Origin: Macrostomum hystrix
Lineage: Eukaryota; Platyhelminthes; Macrostomidae
Direction: 5' to 3'
DNA: 64,000 nt
Assembly (NCBI GenBank): GCA_950097015.1
Contig: CATNEN010000039.1
Location: 7,952,501-8,016,500, forward strand
Under the pieces are notes generated by a model that was not told where the DNA came from, ran no database searches, and saw only the letters and a list, made by a program, of their open reading frames with translations. Position numbers and translations under genes: made by a program. Positions 46,067 through 58,956 of the stretch are shown here, piece by piece (position 1 is the first letter of the stretch; the number at the start of each line of letters is the position of its first letter).

Positions 46067-47632
46067 TTACAGAGATGAACTGCCAGACTGGGCCAGTCGC
46101 AGGCGCTCCGCCTTCTTAGCTGCGTACTCCTCGTAGCGGCAGATGGCGTAGTCCAAGAAGTCGAAGTCAATGCTGGAGTGGCACGCCTGCACCAGAGCCC
46201 ACAGGGCCCAGAACAGGTGAGAGGCCAGCGAAAAGCCCGCCACCTGTCCGTACAGCTGCTCGACTCGTCCGTCAAGCGATTCATCGTTGAGCAGCCGCTG
46301 AGAATTATCGCCTTCACAGCCACCCAGGCAGGCGTCGCGGTACTGCAGGTAGTTCCTGAGCCATGGCAGCTGGAAGTCCCTGTCCGGGTACCTGGAATGA
46401 TCAACCGTGGCCACCCCGGCGAACTCGTTGAAGTGATTGGCGATGTCGAAAGGCAGGTAGTTGTAGGCGCAGTACTCGAAGTCGATCAGATAGACTCGCA
46501 GTTCGCGCTCATTGTAGACAAAGTTCTTAATGAGGGTGTCATTGTGGCTGAATACCACGGGGCACTTTAGGCGGCTCAGGTGATAATCCAGGTCGTCTAA
46601 CTCGGCTCGCAGGGCCGCTTTGTCAGGTATGGCAGCCTTGAGCTTGGCCTGACGCTCAGGTTCAGGGAAGGCGTCCGGCCCAAGCTCCAGGTAGCGACGC
46701 ATTGTTGGAAACAGCATCGGCTCTGGCCTGCCTGAGTCCAGCAGAGGCGCCTGCGAGAGAGGGAAATGTGGGGCATTGCTGACTGCTACTGTGTGGCATT
46801 GCTGACTGCTACTGTGTGGCATTGCTGACTGCTACTGTGTGGCATTGCTGACTGCTACTGTGTTGCATTGCTGACTGCTACTGTGTTGCATTGCTGACTG
46901 CTACTGTGTTGCATTGCTGACTGCTACTGTGTGGCATTGCTGACTGCTACTGTGTGGCATTGCTGACTGCTACTGTGTGGCATTGCTGACTGCTACTGTG
47001 TTGCATTGCTGACTGCTACTGTGTTGCATTGCTGACTGCTACTGTGTGGCATTGCTGACTGCTACTGTGTGGCATTGCTGTGGGGCATTGCTGACTGCTC
47101 ACCTGAATGCAGTGGAGGTTCGCCAGCTCCCTAGCAATCAGGCGAGCCACTGTAGGCTCTCGGATCATGTCCTCATCGGCCACCTGAAAAAGAAAAGTAC
47201 GAAAGCAATGCCGAGTGGGCCGAAGTGAACCAGCAAAGGAACATCAGAGCGTACATCTCCATGCGCATATCCGTAGCAGAGGCCGTTGGCAAAGGTGGCG
47301 TAGACGGGTTTGCAGAAGCCGTGCGCCTGCAGCAGCCGCATGTTGCGAATCTCTGCCTGCCGGTCGATGATTAAATCTGTCTTCTCGCCGTAGATTCGAA
47401 CTAGGACAACATCGTCGCCGAATTGGATTCGCTGGCCGAGGTGCACAGCCACCAGCTTGTTGGTGATGCCCTCCGTGAAGACCCGCTTGCCGCAGCTGGC
47501 AAACTGCCAGGCCGGCCGTACGTGCTCCAGGAGTGACTGCAGACCGGCGTCCAAGTTGGCCTCCGTGATTGACAGGTGAGCCAGGTGCAGCAGGTGCGGC
47601 TGTTCTGACAACTCGCTCTGATTGGTCATCAT
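46067..47632 (-). CDS. ETNK1: ethanolamine kinase, three exons
   Basis: Exons are 47632-47255, 47183-47103 and 46750-46067, all phase 0 with GT-AG introns; the product is 380 residues. It phosphorylates ethanolamine with ATP, the first step of the CDP-ethanolamine route to phosphatidylethanolamine, in the cytosol. The N-lobe has FTEGITNKL (52-60) and VLVRIYGEKTDLIIDR (76-91). The short middle exon gives ARLIARELANLH. The phosphotransferase motif HNDTLIKN (222-229) holds the catalytic Asp224 and Asn229, and IDFEY (242-246) the metal-binding Asp. NHFNEFAG and YPDR are typical of ethanolamine rather than choline kinases, so I prefer the former. I chose the first ATG; the frame stays open upstream to a tctgcag that could be a splice acceptor. 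Symbol by family likeness. Confidence 0.95.
46762..47096. repeat. 23-bp minisatellite, kinase intron 2
   Basis: The unit is tgactgctactgtgtggcat tgc, about 14 copies. It occupies nearly all of the 352-bp intron and begins inside the splice donor region (gtgagcagtcagcaatgcc on minus). Confidence 0.95.
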
Positions 47633-47672
47633 TGTGCTGCGGGGGTGGGCGCAACAGGCTCTGATTGGCTGG
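47616..47672 (-). promoter_or_regulatory. two CCAAT boxes at kinase start
   Basis: On minus, CCAATCAGAGC occurs twice, at 47668-47658 and 47625-47615. The second lies inside the first codons (Thr-Asn-Gln-Ser). They may act in a promoter at the gene start, but a coincidence in coding sequence is possible for the second. Confidence 0.3.
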
Positions 47673-47689
47673 GCTGCAGACAAGCAGAC

Positions 47690-48127
47690 TTATATTTGCT
47701 TGTAATTTCTAGATTTTCCAAACAGAACAAATAACAACCAGCTAACAGAAGCCTGTTCTGACTGCAGAATAAATAATGCAATAAATCGGTATATTTGCTG
47801 CTGAAAGAAGCTTTCAAATATAATTCAAGCCGCGATTGATAAAAAGGTGAATTAAGCGAAGACAAAATAGGCTGTTACTTCTAAAAAACGGTTATAAAAT
47901 ACAGGATTAAAGCATAGAAAGAAGATTAGAAAAAAACAAAACAATGCTTGCGGTTTAGGTGAAGCAAAGCAGAAGAGAATAACATTAGAAAACTAGGTAA
48001 CAGCAGCGCCCACTGCCAGGTTTGTTCAAGATAAAGATCTAATGCTAATGGCCCAATGCTTATCAACAACTCCAAATAATGCTTCACTGAATTATCCAAA
48101 ATGAGCTATTAATACTGATAATAAATG
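47690..48127. other. 5' flank of ethanolamine kinase
   Basis: AT-rich upstream DNA on the minus-strand gene's 5' side. No further gene is seen. Confidence 0.45.
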
Positions 48128-49682
48128 ATTACACCCTCGCTACTTCAGGGTTCAATATATTACACCCTCGCTACTTCAGGTAATCAATCTATTACACCCT
48201 TGGTACTTCAGGTAATCAATCTATTACACCCTTGGTACTTCAGGTAATCAATCTATTACACCCTTGGTACTTCAGGTAGTCAATCTATTACACCCTCGTT
48301 ACTTCAGGGTTCAATCTATTACACCCTCGCTACTTCAGGTAATCAATCTATGACACCCTTGGTACTTCAGGTAATCAATCTATTACACCCTTGGTACTTC
48401 AGGTAATCAATCTATTACACCCTCGCTACTTCAGGTAATCAATCTATTACACCCTTGGTACTTCAGGTAATCAATCTATTACACCCTTGGTACTTCAGGT
48501 AGTCAATCTATTACACCCTTGGTACTTCAGGTAGTCAATCTATTACACCCTCGCTACTTCAGGTAATCAATCTATTACACCCTCGTTACTTCAGGGTTCA
48601 ATCTATTACACCCTCGCTACTTCAGGTAATCAATCTATGACACCCTTGGTACTTCAGGTAATCAATCTATTACACCCTTGGTACTTCAGGTAGTCAATCT
48701 ATTACACCCTTGGTACTTCAGGTAGTCAATCTATTACACCCTTGGTACTTCAGGTAGTCAATCTATTACACCCTCGTTACTTCAGGGTTCAATCTATTAC
48801 ACCCTCGCTACTTCAGGTAATCAATCTATGACACCCTTGGTACTTCAGGTAATCAATCTATTACACCCTTGGTACTTCAGGTAATCAATCTATTACACCC
48901 TCGCTACTTCAGGTAATCAATCTATTACACCCTTGGTACTTCAGGTAATCAATCTATTACACCCTTGGTACTTCAGGTAATCAATCTATTACACCCTTGG
49001 TACTTCAGGTAATCAATCTATTACACCCTCGCTACTTCAGGTAATCAATCTATTACACCCTTGGTACTTCAGGTAATCAATCTATTACACCCTCGCTACT
49101 TCAGGTAATCAATCTATTACACCCTTGGTACTTCAGGTAATCAATCTATTACACCCTTGGTACTTCAGGTAATCAATACATTACACCCTTGGTACTTCAG
49201 GTAATCAATCTATTACACCCTTGGTACTTCAGGTAATCAATACATTACACCCTTGGTACTTCAGGTAATCAATACATTACACCCTTGGTACTTCAGGTAA
49301 TCAATCTATTACACCCTTGGTACTTCAGGTAGTCAATCTATTACACTCTTGGTACTTCAGGTAATCAATCTATTACACCCTTGGTACTTCAGGTAATCAA
49401 TCTATTACACCCTTGGTACTTCAGGTAATCAATCTATTACACCCTTGGTACTTCAGGTAATCAATCTATTACACCCTTGGTACTTCAGGTAATCAATACA
49501 TTACACCCTTGGTACTTCAGGTAATCAATCTATTACACCCTTGGTACTTCAGGTAGTCAATCTATTACACTCTTGGTACTTCAGGTAATCAATCTATTAC
49601 ACCCTTGGTACTTCAGGTAATCAATCTATTACACCCTTGGTACTTCAGGTAATCAATCTATTACAGCCTCGCTACTTCAGTG
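48128..49682. repeat. 32-bp minisatellite, about 48 copies
   Basis: The unit is attacacccttggtacttca ggtaatcaatct, with cgctac/cgttac, gtagtc/ggttc and tgacac variants. Blocks of variants recur (for example the cgttac-gggttc-cgctac-tgacac series near 48295, 48590 and 48773), showing multi-unit duplications. Confidence 0.95.
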
Positions 49683-50466
49683 CATAAATTCTAAAACCCA
49701 AAGGAACTATGTCTATGTCAGATGTAACAGAGTTCTAAAAAAAGCAACTAACAGCAATCAGCGAATTTCAGCAGTTAAAATCAATTATGAAAGCCAAGCA
49801 TCAAAGAAAATATTATAGACGAAAAATCGATAACTCAAAAGGATGAAGATCAGTGCAGATTCTGTAAGTAGTATAGTGCGAGTCTGAACTCTATTATCAG
49901 ATGAAAAATATTAATAATTTAGACTATTCTGAAGGGCACCGAAAGCAAAATCACTGCGCAAATTGTGACAACGCAAATTAAATATGAAACTTCTTCTCTA
50001 TCACAGAATAGAAAGCTATGATCATTATGATATATATAAATCAGGCGCATGAAAACTATAGAATTCCGAGATTCCAAATCAATGCAAAAGGTTAGATAAT
50101 ACTAGAATCGACTTATTGTGTGATCAGAGCTGAGTAATGATCTCAACTCAAAGTAATACAACTGTTTGCAGAGCTTGAGAATGCAGTTGCAGACTCTTAT
50201 AAAAAATACCAGAGCAGGTACTTGACCAGATCGATTTTTTCATATAATAATGCAGGCAAGTGCACTGGGAGACGACAATATAAAGATAGAGAAAATATTG
50301 TGAATAAAAAACAAACAAAAAATCGTGTTCTATTGCTGAAACAGTGAGTAGTATTAGCTGTAAAATGAAAGCGGGACGAAAAAAGTTATTTTAGACTGTT
50401 TTTAGCAGTTGAATAAATTAGAGAGGAAAAACTGCCAATCCGCGCACAATGCTACTCATGCTAGTT
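49683..50466. other. AT-rich intergenic DNA
   Basis: Nothing recognised between the array and the 3' end of the GIT gene. Confidence 0.5.
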
Positions 50467-50472
50467 TTTATT
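50467..50472 (-). other. candidate poly(A) signal for GIT
   Basis: AATAAA on minus, about 155 bp past the GIT stop codon, at a normal distance for a 3' UTR. Confidence 0.45.
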
Positions 50473-50627
50473 TACTTACAAATCTGCCGCTAAGGGAGCT
50501 TAAGTAGTATAGTGCGCGCATAGTGCCATAGAGTAACTATCTGAAACACTCCAACTGCTACAGAGGGAATGCAGAACTGAATCAAACAATCTAGTAAGTA
50601 AAAATACAAAACTATAGTGTGCCGACT

Positions 50628-53600
50628 TCACTGAAACTGCGTCACCAACGCCTTAGCTGCCTTAGCAATATCGAAGCAGCACTGGATGACCTGCTGGGTG
50701 CGACGACTGAGCTCTGCCGGGCTGGCCGGACTGCGGCACTCGGAGCTTAGAGTTTCGGCAGCGTTCAGCAGGGCGTCCACGGCTTGGCGCTGATGGGCGT
50801 GATTCTGCCAGAAGGAGCAGGGTATGTACGTTGCATGTATATGGTATGCATATTAGATGCACATCGGATGTACACTAAATGTACATTAGATGTTCACTAG
50901 ATTTACATTAGATGTACATTAGATTTACGTGGGGTTTAGATTCGATGTACATGGGATGTACATCTAATGTACATGGGATGTACATTGGATTCTCAATGGG
51001 TGCATTTTTAATTACATTAAATTCGACGGTTTTGATCACTGTTTTGAACACCATCGTATGTACATCGCTTTCCAAGGATCATGTGTGCAAATTGGATTTC
51101 ATTAATTATATACATTTGGATAGGCTCCTTGGATAGGTGGATACGTAGATAAAATTAAAAATTGAATAAAATTTTACTACAAACTGGAAGCATAAATCGA
51201 TATGCGAAGAGATTCCATACTTAAGCTTGCTTAAGTTTTTTTAGGACAGCTGGCTGCATTAGTTGATGGCTATACAGATCGGCTTGGTTTGTACATGCAT
51301 CTTACCCTCGGCGCGATAGCGGTCATTCTGAGGACAGCCTGGTGAACCCTTTCGGCGCGCTCCGAGAAATTCTCATGAGAGCCGCTTCGAGCCGCTTCTA
51401 ACATTTTGTAGATCTCTGAAGTGATGGCTTCTGTGCGAGATACAACCTCCTCCTGAAATTCAAGAGAATGTGGAGAATATATATCACTGATATATTGGAC
51501 TGAGTAGGATTCCCCGAGACTCTGTGTAACTAAAAATAGCACTGGAGGGATTGCCGGCTCAAAAGTTCGCTAAAAATAGATTGGTGGGCAAGCATGTTAC
51601 TAAAAATAGACTAGCGGGCTTTCTCACAGAACTGCTGCTTGAATTTGAGTTTAATTAGCCAGAAGGATACATAAAAATAAGATAAGAGTGTTCAAAATTA
51701 CTCATAAGATTTATTAAATAGATAATAATGTACAAAGGCTATAAATTTCAAGCACACCTGAGTGGGCGGCCTTCGTTGATTGAAGGACTCGACCTTGACT
51801 TGCTCTGCGTCCTCCTCTTCGTCAGTTTCAGCGGGCGGCTGGTCATAATCAGCGTCTGCGTCATCGAAGGCGGCCGCAGCGGCGCCAGACGCCACAGCAA
51901 AAGCGCCAGTGACATCCAGATTATCGACGTCGATGTCCACGCAGTTAATCATCTGATTTGCTGCATTAATTTCACCTTCGCTTTCACATACGCGGTCAGC
52001 TGATTCGCATTCTGCGGCTGCCGGCTGTGACAGAGTGGGTGGCGGTGGCGGTGGCACCACTGGCGTAGGTCGGGCCACACTGGCAGCTGATATAGGCGCC
52101 GCCGACGACAGCAAAAGAGGCGGCGGCGGTGGTGGTTGGCGCGAAGACGAAATGGTGACGTCATCGAGGTCGTCGATAGAAAGTGGCGGAGGAGGCGGAG
52201 GCTCTAATTCTTCCAGATTCTCGTACCGCTGCTGATGCTGATGCTGCTGCAGTAGACGATGATGATGCTGATGATGATGGTGGTGGTGTTGACGGTGCTG
52301 CTGCTGGCCAATGGTGGTGTGCGGCCTGCCAGGTGCGGCAGCCGCTGTGGCAGCTGCAGCCGCGGCCTGCCGGATGCCGGCGCGCAGGAGGACGCCGGTG
52401 TTGAGCCCGCCGCAGCCAGCCGAATAATTCGATGTCGACGAATTGTTGCGCGACCGACAAGAGGCCGGCGACAGCGGCGGCGGCGGCGTTGGCGGCGGCG
52501 GAGATTTTGTCAAGGGTTGCGGCGGCGTCGGCGGCAGCTGGCCGACAGTGTGCGCACTGAGCAACTGATGCAGTCGCGTTGAGAGATCGGAGTTCTGGAA
52601 TTTTTTTGAACTCTATTTTTTTCTTTCTCATGGACACATAATCCATTGTCCCAGCCTCACCTGCGCCATCAGCACGTCAACCCGCTGTCGAAGCTGCCGA
52701 TTCTCTTCAGCCAGTCGAGCATTCATCGCACGAAGTGTTGTCAGCTCAGCTCCGTTAGCCGATTTTTTAATCTGTAGCTGCTGCTGTTGGTTAATGGGCT
52801 CTGAGTCATCGCAAGAAGCATCTGCATCAGGTGCTGCAGAGAAAGCTGCCGCTGCTACGTGTACTGTAGCTGGAGTTTTCTGGATAATCCATAAAACAAA
52901 TGTAGAGAGATAAAACTTTCATCCAAGTATTTAAACTACTGTGAGTAGGCTATTAAGAAAACGACAGATCAGTAAATTATAAATCGATTTATACAAATAA
53001 ATGCAAACAGCATCGATTGCGTTTGGTTGAGAGGTCCTCGTGGACTATTTTTCGACAACTTTTTTTCAGTTGGCTGTCTCTACAAGTAGAATTCTGTGAA
53101 GGTCAAAGTGAACTTGCGGGGCTAGAAATATTGAGAGAGATGAGAATGGGAATTTCACGAATCAGGTCAGGAGAGAAGTTCCAGTGAAGACAATTAATGA
53201 AAAGCGGGAAAGGATCAAACAGAAGCAGGGAGAGGATTAAAGAGAAGCAGGGAGAGGATTAAACAGAAGCAGGGAGAGGATTAAACAGAAGAAGGGAGAG
53301 GATTAAACAGAAGCAGGGAGAGGATTAAAGAGAAGCAGGGAGAGGATTAAACAGAAGCAGGGAGAGGATTAAACAGAAGAAGGGAGAGGATCAAACAGAA
53401 GCAGGGAGAGGATTAAACAGAAGAAGGGAGAGGATCAAACAGAAGCAGGGAGAGGATTAAAGAGAAGCAGGGAGAGGATTAAACAGAAGCAGGGAGAGGA
53501 TTAAACAGAAGAAGGGAGAGGATTAAACAGAAGCAGTGAGAGGATTAAACTGAAGAAGGGAAAGGATTAAACAGAACCAGGGAGAGGATTAAACAGAACC

Positions 53601-56600
53601 AGGGAGAGGATTAAACAGAACCAGGGAGAGGATTAAACAGAAGAAGGGAAAGGATTAAACAGAACCAGGGAGAGGATTAAACAGAACCAGGGAGAGGATT
53701 AAACAGAAGCAGGGAGAGGATTAAATTCACATAGAGGGAGAGGAAAGAGATGGGCAGCTGCAGTGCCTGGCAGATTTAGGACAGGAATAGAGAGGCCAGA
53801 TGGAAAGGAGGGCGGCAGGAAGGCAAGCGTGTGATTATCAGTGAGGGCCAGCTGCTATTCGGAGTCTGGAAAAGCTGGTGGAAGCTGGGCAGCGAACTCA
53901 CCTCCTCCAGATTTGAGCCAGAGAGATCACCGGCATGGCCAGGCCTATCCGCAGCGCTGGCAGCGGAGCACAGCTCTGACTTGGCATTTCGCAACTGGGG
54001 CAGAGAGTCGCCCGCTGTGCCACCCGATGGGCTGTCCTGCTCCTGCTGGGAGCAGAGCGGTGAAATATTTGTGGATTAATAGCAGCCGTTAAAATGTTAA
54101 CAGAAAGGATGGAAGAGAAAAGAGGAAAGAGGGAAAAAGGGAAGAGGGAAGAGGGAAGAGGTAAGAGAGAAGAGAGAAAATGGAAGTGAGAATAGGGAAA
54201 AGGAAAGAGGGAGGAGTGAAGAAGGAGGAGAGAATATGTAAGAGGGAAGAGAGAGTAGGGAAGAGGGAGGAGAGAGTAGGGAAGAGGGAGGAGAGAGTAG
54301 GGAAGAGGGAGGAGAGAGTAGGGAAGAGGGAGGAGAGAATAGGGAAGAGGGAGGAGAGAGTAGGGAAGAGGGAGGAGAGAGTAGGGAAGAGGGAGGAGAG
54401 AGTAGGGAAGAGGGAGGAGAGAGTAGGGAAGAGGGAGGAGAGAGTAGGGAAGAGGGAGGAGAGAGTAGGGAAGACGGAGGAGAGAGTAGGGAAGAGGGAG
54501 GAGAGAGTAGGGAAGAGGGAGGAGAGAATAGGGAAGAGGGAGGAGAGAGTAGGGAAGAGGGAGGAGAGAGTAGGGAAGAGGGAGGAGAGAGTAGGGAAGA
54601 GGGAGGAGAGAATAGGGAAGAGGGAGGAGAGAGTAGGGAAGAGGGAGGAGAGAGTAGGGAAGAGGGAGGAGAGAATAGGGAAGAGGGAGGAGAGAGTAGG
54701 GAAGAGGGAGGAGAGAGTAGGGAAGAGGGAGGAGAGAATTGGGAAGAGGGAGGAGAGAGTAGGGAAGAGGGAGGAGAGAATTGGGAAGAGGGAGGAGAGA
54801 GTAGCGAAGAGGGAGGAGAGAGTAGGGAAGAGGGAGGAGAGAATTGGGAAGAGGGAGGAGAGAGTAGGGAAGAGGGAGGAGAGAGTAGGGAAGAGGGAGG
54901 AGAGAGTAGCGAAGAGGGAGGAGAGAGTAGGGAAGAGGGAGGAGAGAATAGGGAAGAGGGAGGAGAGAGTAGGGAAGAGGGAGGAGAGAGTAGGGAAGAG
55001 GGAGGAGAGAGTAAATATTGCAAAATACTTGGCTTTTAAGCTAAAAATAAGAACGGTAAAAAGCAAAAAACTAAGCACGATGTCCATATGGTAATGAGAT
55101 GGCACGTTTAACCTTGTTGCTAATAGGCCAAAAACACAGCGTCAGTCAGTGTCAGCTAGACATAAAATTCATGCAAGCTAAAAGTACACAACGAACTTCA
55201 GACTACCGATTGATCGGCGGTTATGCTATGTAGATTTACATCCAACCCGAGAGTTTCCACCCGATAAGGTGGTTTGTGACCCGATAAGAATCTCTAACAA
55301 GGTCGCCTAGAGAAAAAAACATTTAATATTTTACAGCGCGCGTTCAAAGATAAACTAGAAACTCGCAAATGGAGAAGTCCCAACAGTTTTCTTAGAGCCG
55401 TGCGATTTTCCACCGAAAGTAGAAAAAACCGAGCAGTACTTATAAATAAGAAAAATACTAGAAAGTGGCTTGCTTCAGGGTTTTACCAATTAACCGACTT
55501 GGTGGAGAGAAATTTATATTTGTATGCATGTAATATACATGACCGAGAGGTCGGGGCTTCGAATCTCAGCTAAAGAGGAAGAAGTTTATGTCTTCTTGAG
55601 AGAGACACTCCATTCCCTAGTGATTCAGTTCACCCCAGCTGGAAATCGAGTACCAGTATTTGCTAGGTTATGGATTTGGTAGGCCCAGTCCACGGACTGA
55701 ACAGCTGCTCAATAGCTGCCTTTGGAAGCACCGAACAATAGATGCGGCTGTAATAATGACTGTACATCTGGCCAAACTAGCCCACCCTCCTTCCATCTCC
55801 CCACCCTCGTTCCCTCTCCTTACCCTCCTTCCCTCTCCCCACCCTCGTTCCCTCTCCTTACCCTCGTTCCCTCTCCTTACCCTCCTTCCCTCTCCTTACC
55901 CTCCTTCCCTCTCCTTACCCTCCGTCCCTCTCCTTACCCTCCTTCCCTCTCCCCACCCTCGTTCCCTCTCCTTACCCTCCTTCCCTCTCCCCACCCTCCT
56001 TCCCTCTCCCCACCCTCGTTCCCTCTCCTTACCCTCCTTCCCTCTCCTTACCCTCCTTCCCTCTCCCCACCCTCGTTCCCTCTCCTTACCCTCCTTCCCT
56101 CTCCCCACCCACCTTCCCTCTCCCAGGACAACCTTGTGCCCCTCATCAAGTAGACAAGGCTGGCTTCAGATACCATAGCACTAAATTATGCAGAAAATCT
56201 CTGGCTTTGCCTGACATTCAACTTTCCTACTGATAACACTTGTTAGAAATGATGGAATCGTGACAGACATTCCTAAATAGCGCAGCGACGAAAACAGCTT
56301 GTATATAAGAGCGGAAAACCAAATACCAGCTATAAAAACACATTTTTCAAAATAATTTAATGACAAAGCCTTTGCTGTCTAGAATTAACTTAAAACAAGC
56401 ATTTCATGCGATTCTGCTATTAATGACAGATGCTATGTGTTTATCTAGGGATTCATAAATCAGGGATCAGGGATTTGAGAATCAGGGGTTTGTTGAATCT
56501 GAAGTTGGTGAGCATCGAATATCAGCAGATGAGTACTCACAGTGGAAGGGGCGGCCCGCTTGAGTCTGAGCTGTGGATTAATGCTGGCGTACTCAGAGTC

Positions 56601-58904
56601 AGCAGGTACAGTGTCGTACACCGGATCGGCAAGGCGCGTGTCCGCTGACCGAGGCGGCGGCGGCGGAGGCGGGCCCCGACTGCCGGCCGGATGAAACTCG
56701 GATCTGCAGCGCTGCTGCTGCTGATACTGATGATAATGCTGCCGTTGCTGTGGCAGCAGCTGCTGCTGTTGCTGAAGATGCTCCTGCTGCAGCTGGGCCG
56801 TATCCACGATGCTGTCCAATGAGCTGCTGTGCTGCTGCTGACGGCTAAACCTGGCGCGCACCTAGCAAAAGAAGATTGATTGACTAGGACAACTCAAGCG
56901 CGGTTCTCTAAGAGATTTCAAAACCTAAAATATACTCGCTTTAAAGTATGCACTATCCTATTTTGCAGTCACTAACATCAAACCCATTTACAGACTTAAC
57001 ATACTGAAATCAAACACAAATCGGCACTTAAACACAGGTAACTCTCATACAGGTAACTCACACACAGATAACTCACACACAGGTAACTCACACACAGGTA
57101 TCTCACACACAGGTAACTCACACACAGGTATCTCACACACAGGTAACTCACACACAGGTAACTCACACACAGGTATCTCACACACAGGTAACTCACACAC
57201 AGGCATCTCACGCGCAGGCATCTCACACACAGGCATCTCACGCGCAGGTATATCACACACAGGCATCTCACGCGCAGGCATCTCACACACAGGCATCTCA
57301 CGCGCAGGCATCTCACACACAGGCATCTGACGCGCAGGCATCTCACACACAGGCATCTCACGCGCAGGTATATCACACACAGGCATCTCACGCGCAGGCA
57401 TCTCACGCGCAGGCATCTCACACACAGGCATCTCACACACAGGCATCTCACGCGCAGGTATATCACACACAGGCATCTCACACACAGGCATCTCACACAC
57501 AGGCATCTCACGCGCAGGCATCTCACACACAGGCATCTCACACACAGGCATCTCACACACAGGCATCTGACGCGCAGGCATCTCACACACAGGCATCTCA
57601 CGCGCAGGTATATCACACACAGGCATCTCACACGCAGGCATCTCACGCGCAGGCATCTCACACACAGGCATCTCACACAAAGGTAAATCACACACAGGTA
57701 TCTCATGCGCAGGCATCTCACGCGCAGGCATCTCACACACAGGCATCTCACGCGCAGGTATATCACACACAGGCATCTCACACACAGGCATCTCACGCGC
57801 AGGCATCTCACGCGCAGGCATCTCACACACAGGCATCTCACGCGCAGGTATATCACACACAGGCATCTCACACAAAGGTAAATCACACACAGGTATCTCA
57901 TGCGCAGGCATCTCACACACAGGCATCTCACGCGCAGGCATCTCACACAAAGGTAAATCACACACAGGTATCTCATGCGCAGGCATCTCACACACACGCA
58001 TCTCACACACAGGCATCTCACGCGCAGGTATATCACACACAGGCATCTCACACACAGGTATCCAACACAGCCGCAGCTCACCATTTCTGACGGCTGCAGG
58101 CCGCAGCGCCTGGCTGCCTCCTCCAGCGAATCGGCCAGGATGGCGCCGAACTCCCGGTTGCTCAGGCGGCCCAGCTTCTGCCGGCCCTGATTCCTAGTTG
58201 ATGAGTAGTGCGGACTCAGCGGCAGGAAGAACAGTTCGAGCACACCGAAGGCGCCGGTAGCCTGATGGCAGCGCTGCTGCACAATGCGGTTGTTGTCTCG
58301 CCTGTCCAGTTCGTCATACAGATCCCGGCACAGCTCCTGTGATGGGGTCGCCAAGTTGCGGTCAGGGATGAGATATCAGCTGATCCCGAGGGGCAAGTCT
58401 GATGGACTTGTTATCATTTATCATTGAATTGCTTGGGATAAATCTGATGGGATAACATTTTGTTGCTTGGGATAAATCTGATGGGATAACATTTTGTTGC
58501 TAGGGATAAATCTAATGGGATAACATCTTGTTGTTTGGGATAAATCTGATGGAATTATAAGCTACTTTAGGAAATATCTAATGGGGTATCTAGCTGGTCT
58601 CATTAGATAAACCTGACCTCTAGAAGGCGACCCTGCACACTGAATCCACAAACCTGGAAGGCTCGATCAGGCAGCGTGGCCAGCCGCACGCGGCCCTCCC
58701 TGGTGGCTGAGGCCGACTTGTCTGGCGAGCGATCGTCGCCGCGGTCCGGTAGCAGGAAATGCCAGGCGGCGCCAACAACACCCAACCGATGAGCGGGCTG
58801 CCTGCCGCACAGGTAAAGGCTGAACCTGTCAGTCAGCTCGTACTGGGCTTCGATTAAAGACTGCCGAATCGCTGGAAGGCTGTTCTGTAGCTGCGGCTGC
58901 GGCG

Positions 58905-58956
<52 letters not shown>

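Noticed and set aside
30621-47632. Functional lipid-gene cluster of desaturase and ethanolamine kinase
   Set aside because: They are on opposite strands, with a RING gene and large arrays between. Animal lipid genes are not usually clustered, and nothing in the sequence links their regulation.
54089-55105. Ser/Leu/Pro-repeat ORFs of over 300 codons
   Set aside because: They lie wholly in the 21-bp array within GIT intron 7, and the reconstructed GIT splice pattern removes them.
56996-58354. 452-codon minus ORF starting in GIT exon 6
   Set aside because: The first 85 codons are genuine exon 6, but the remainder is read-through of a 15-bp array past a good donor (gtgagc at 58081).
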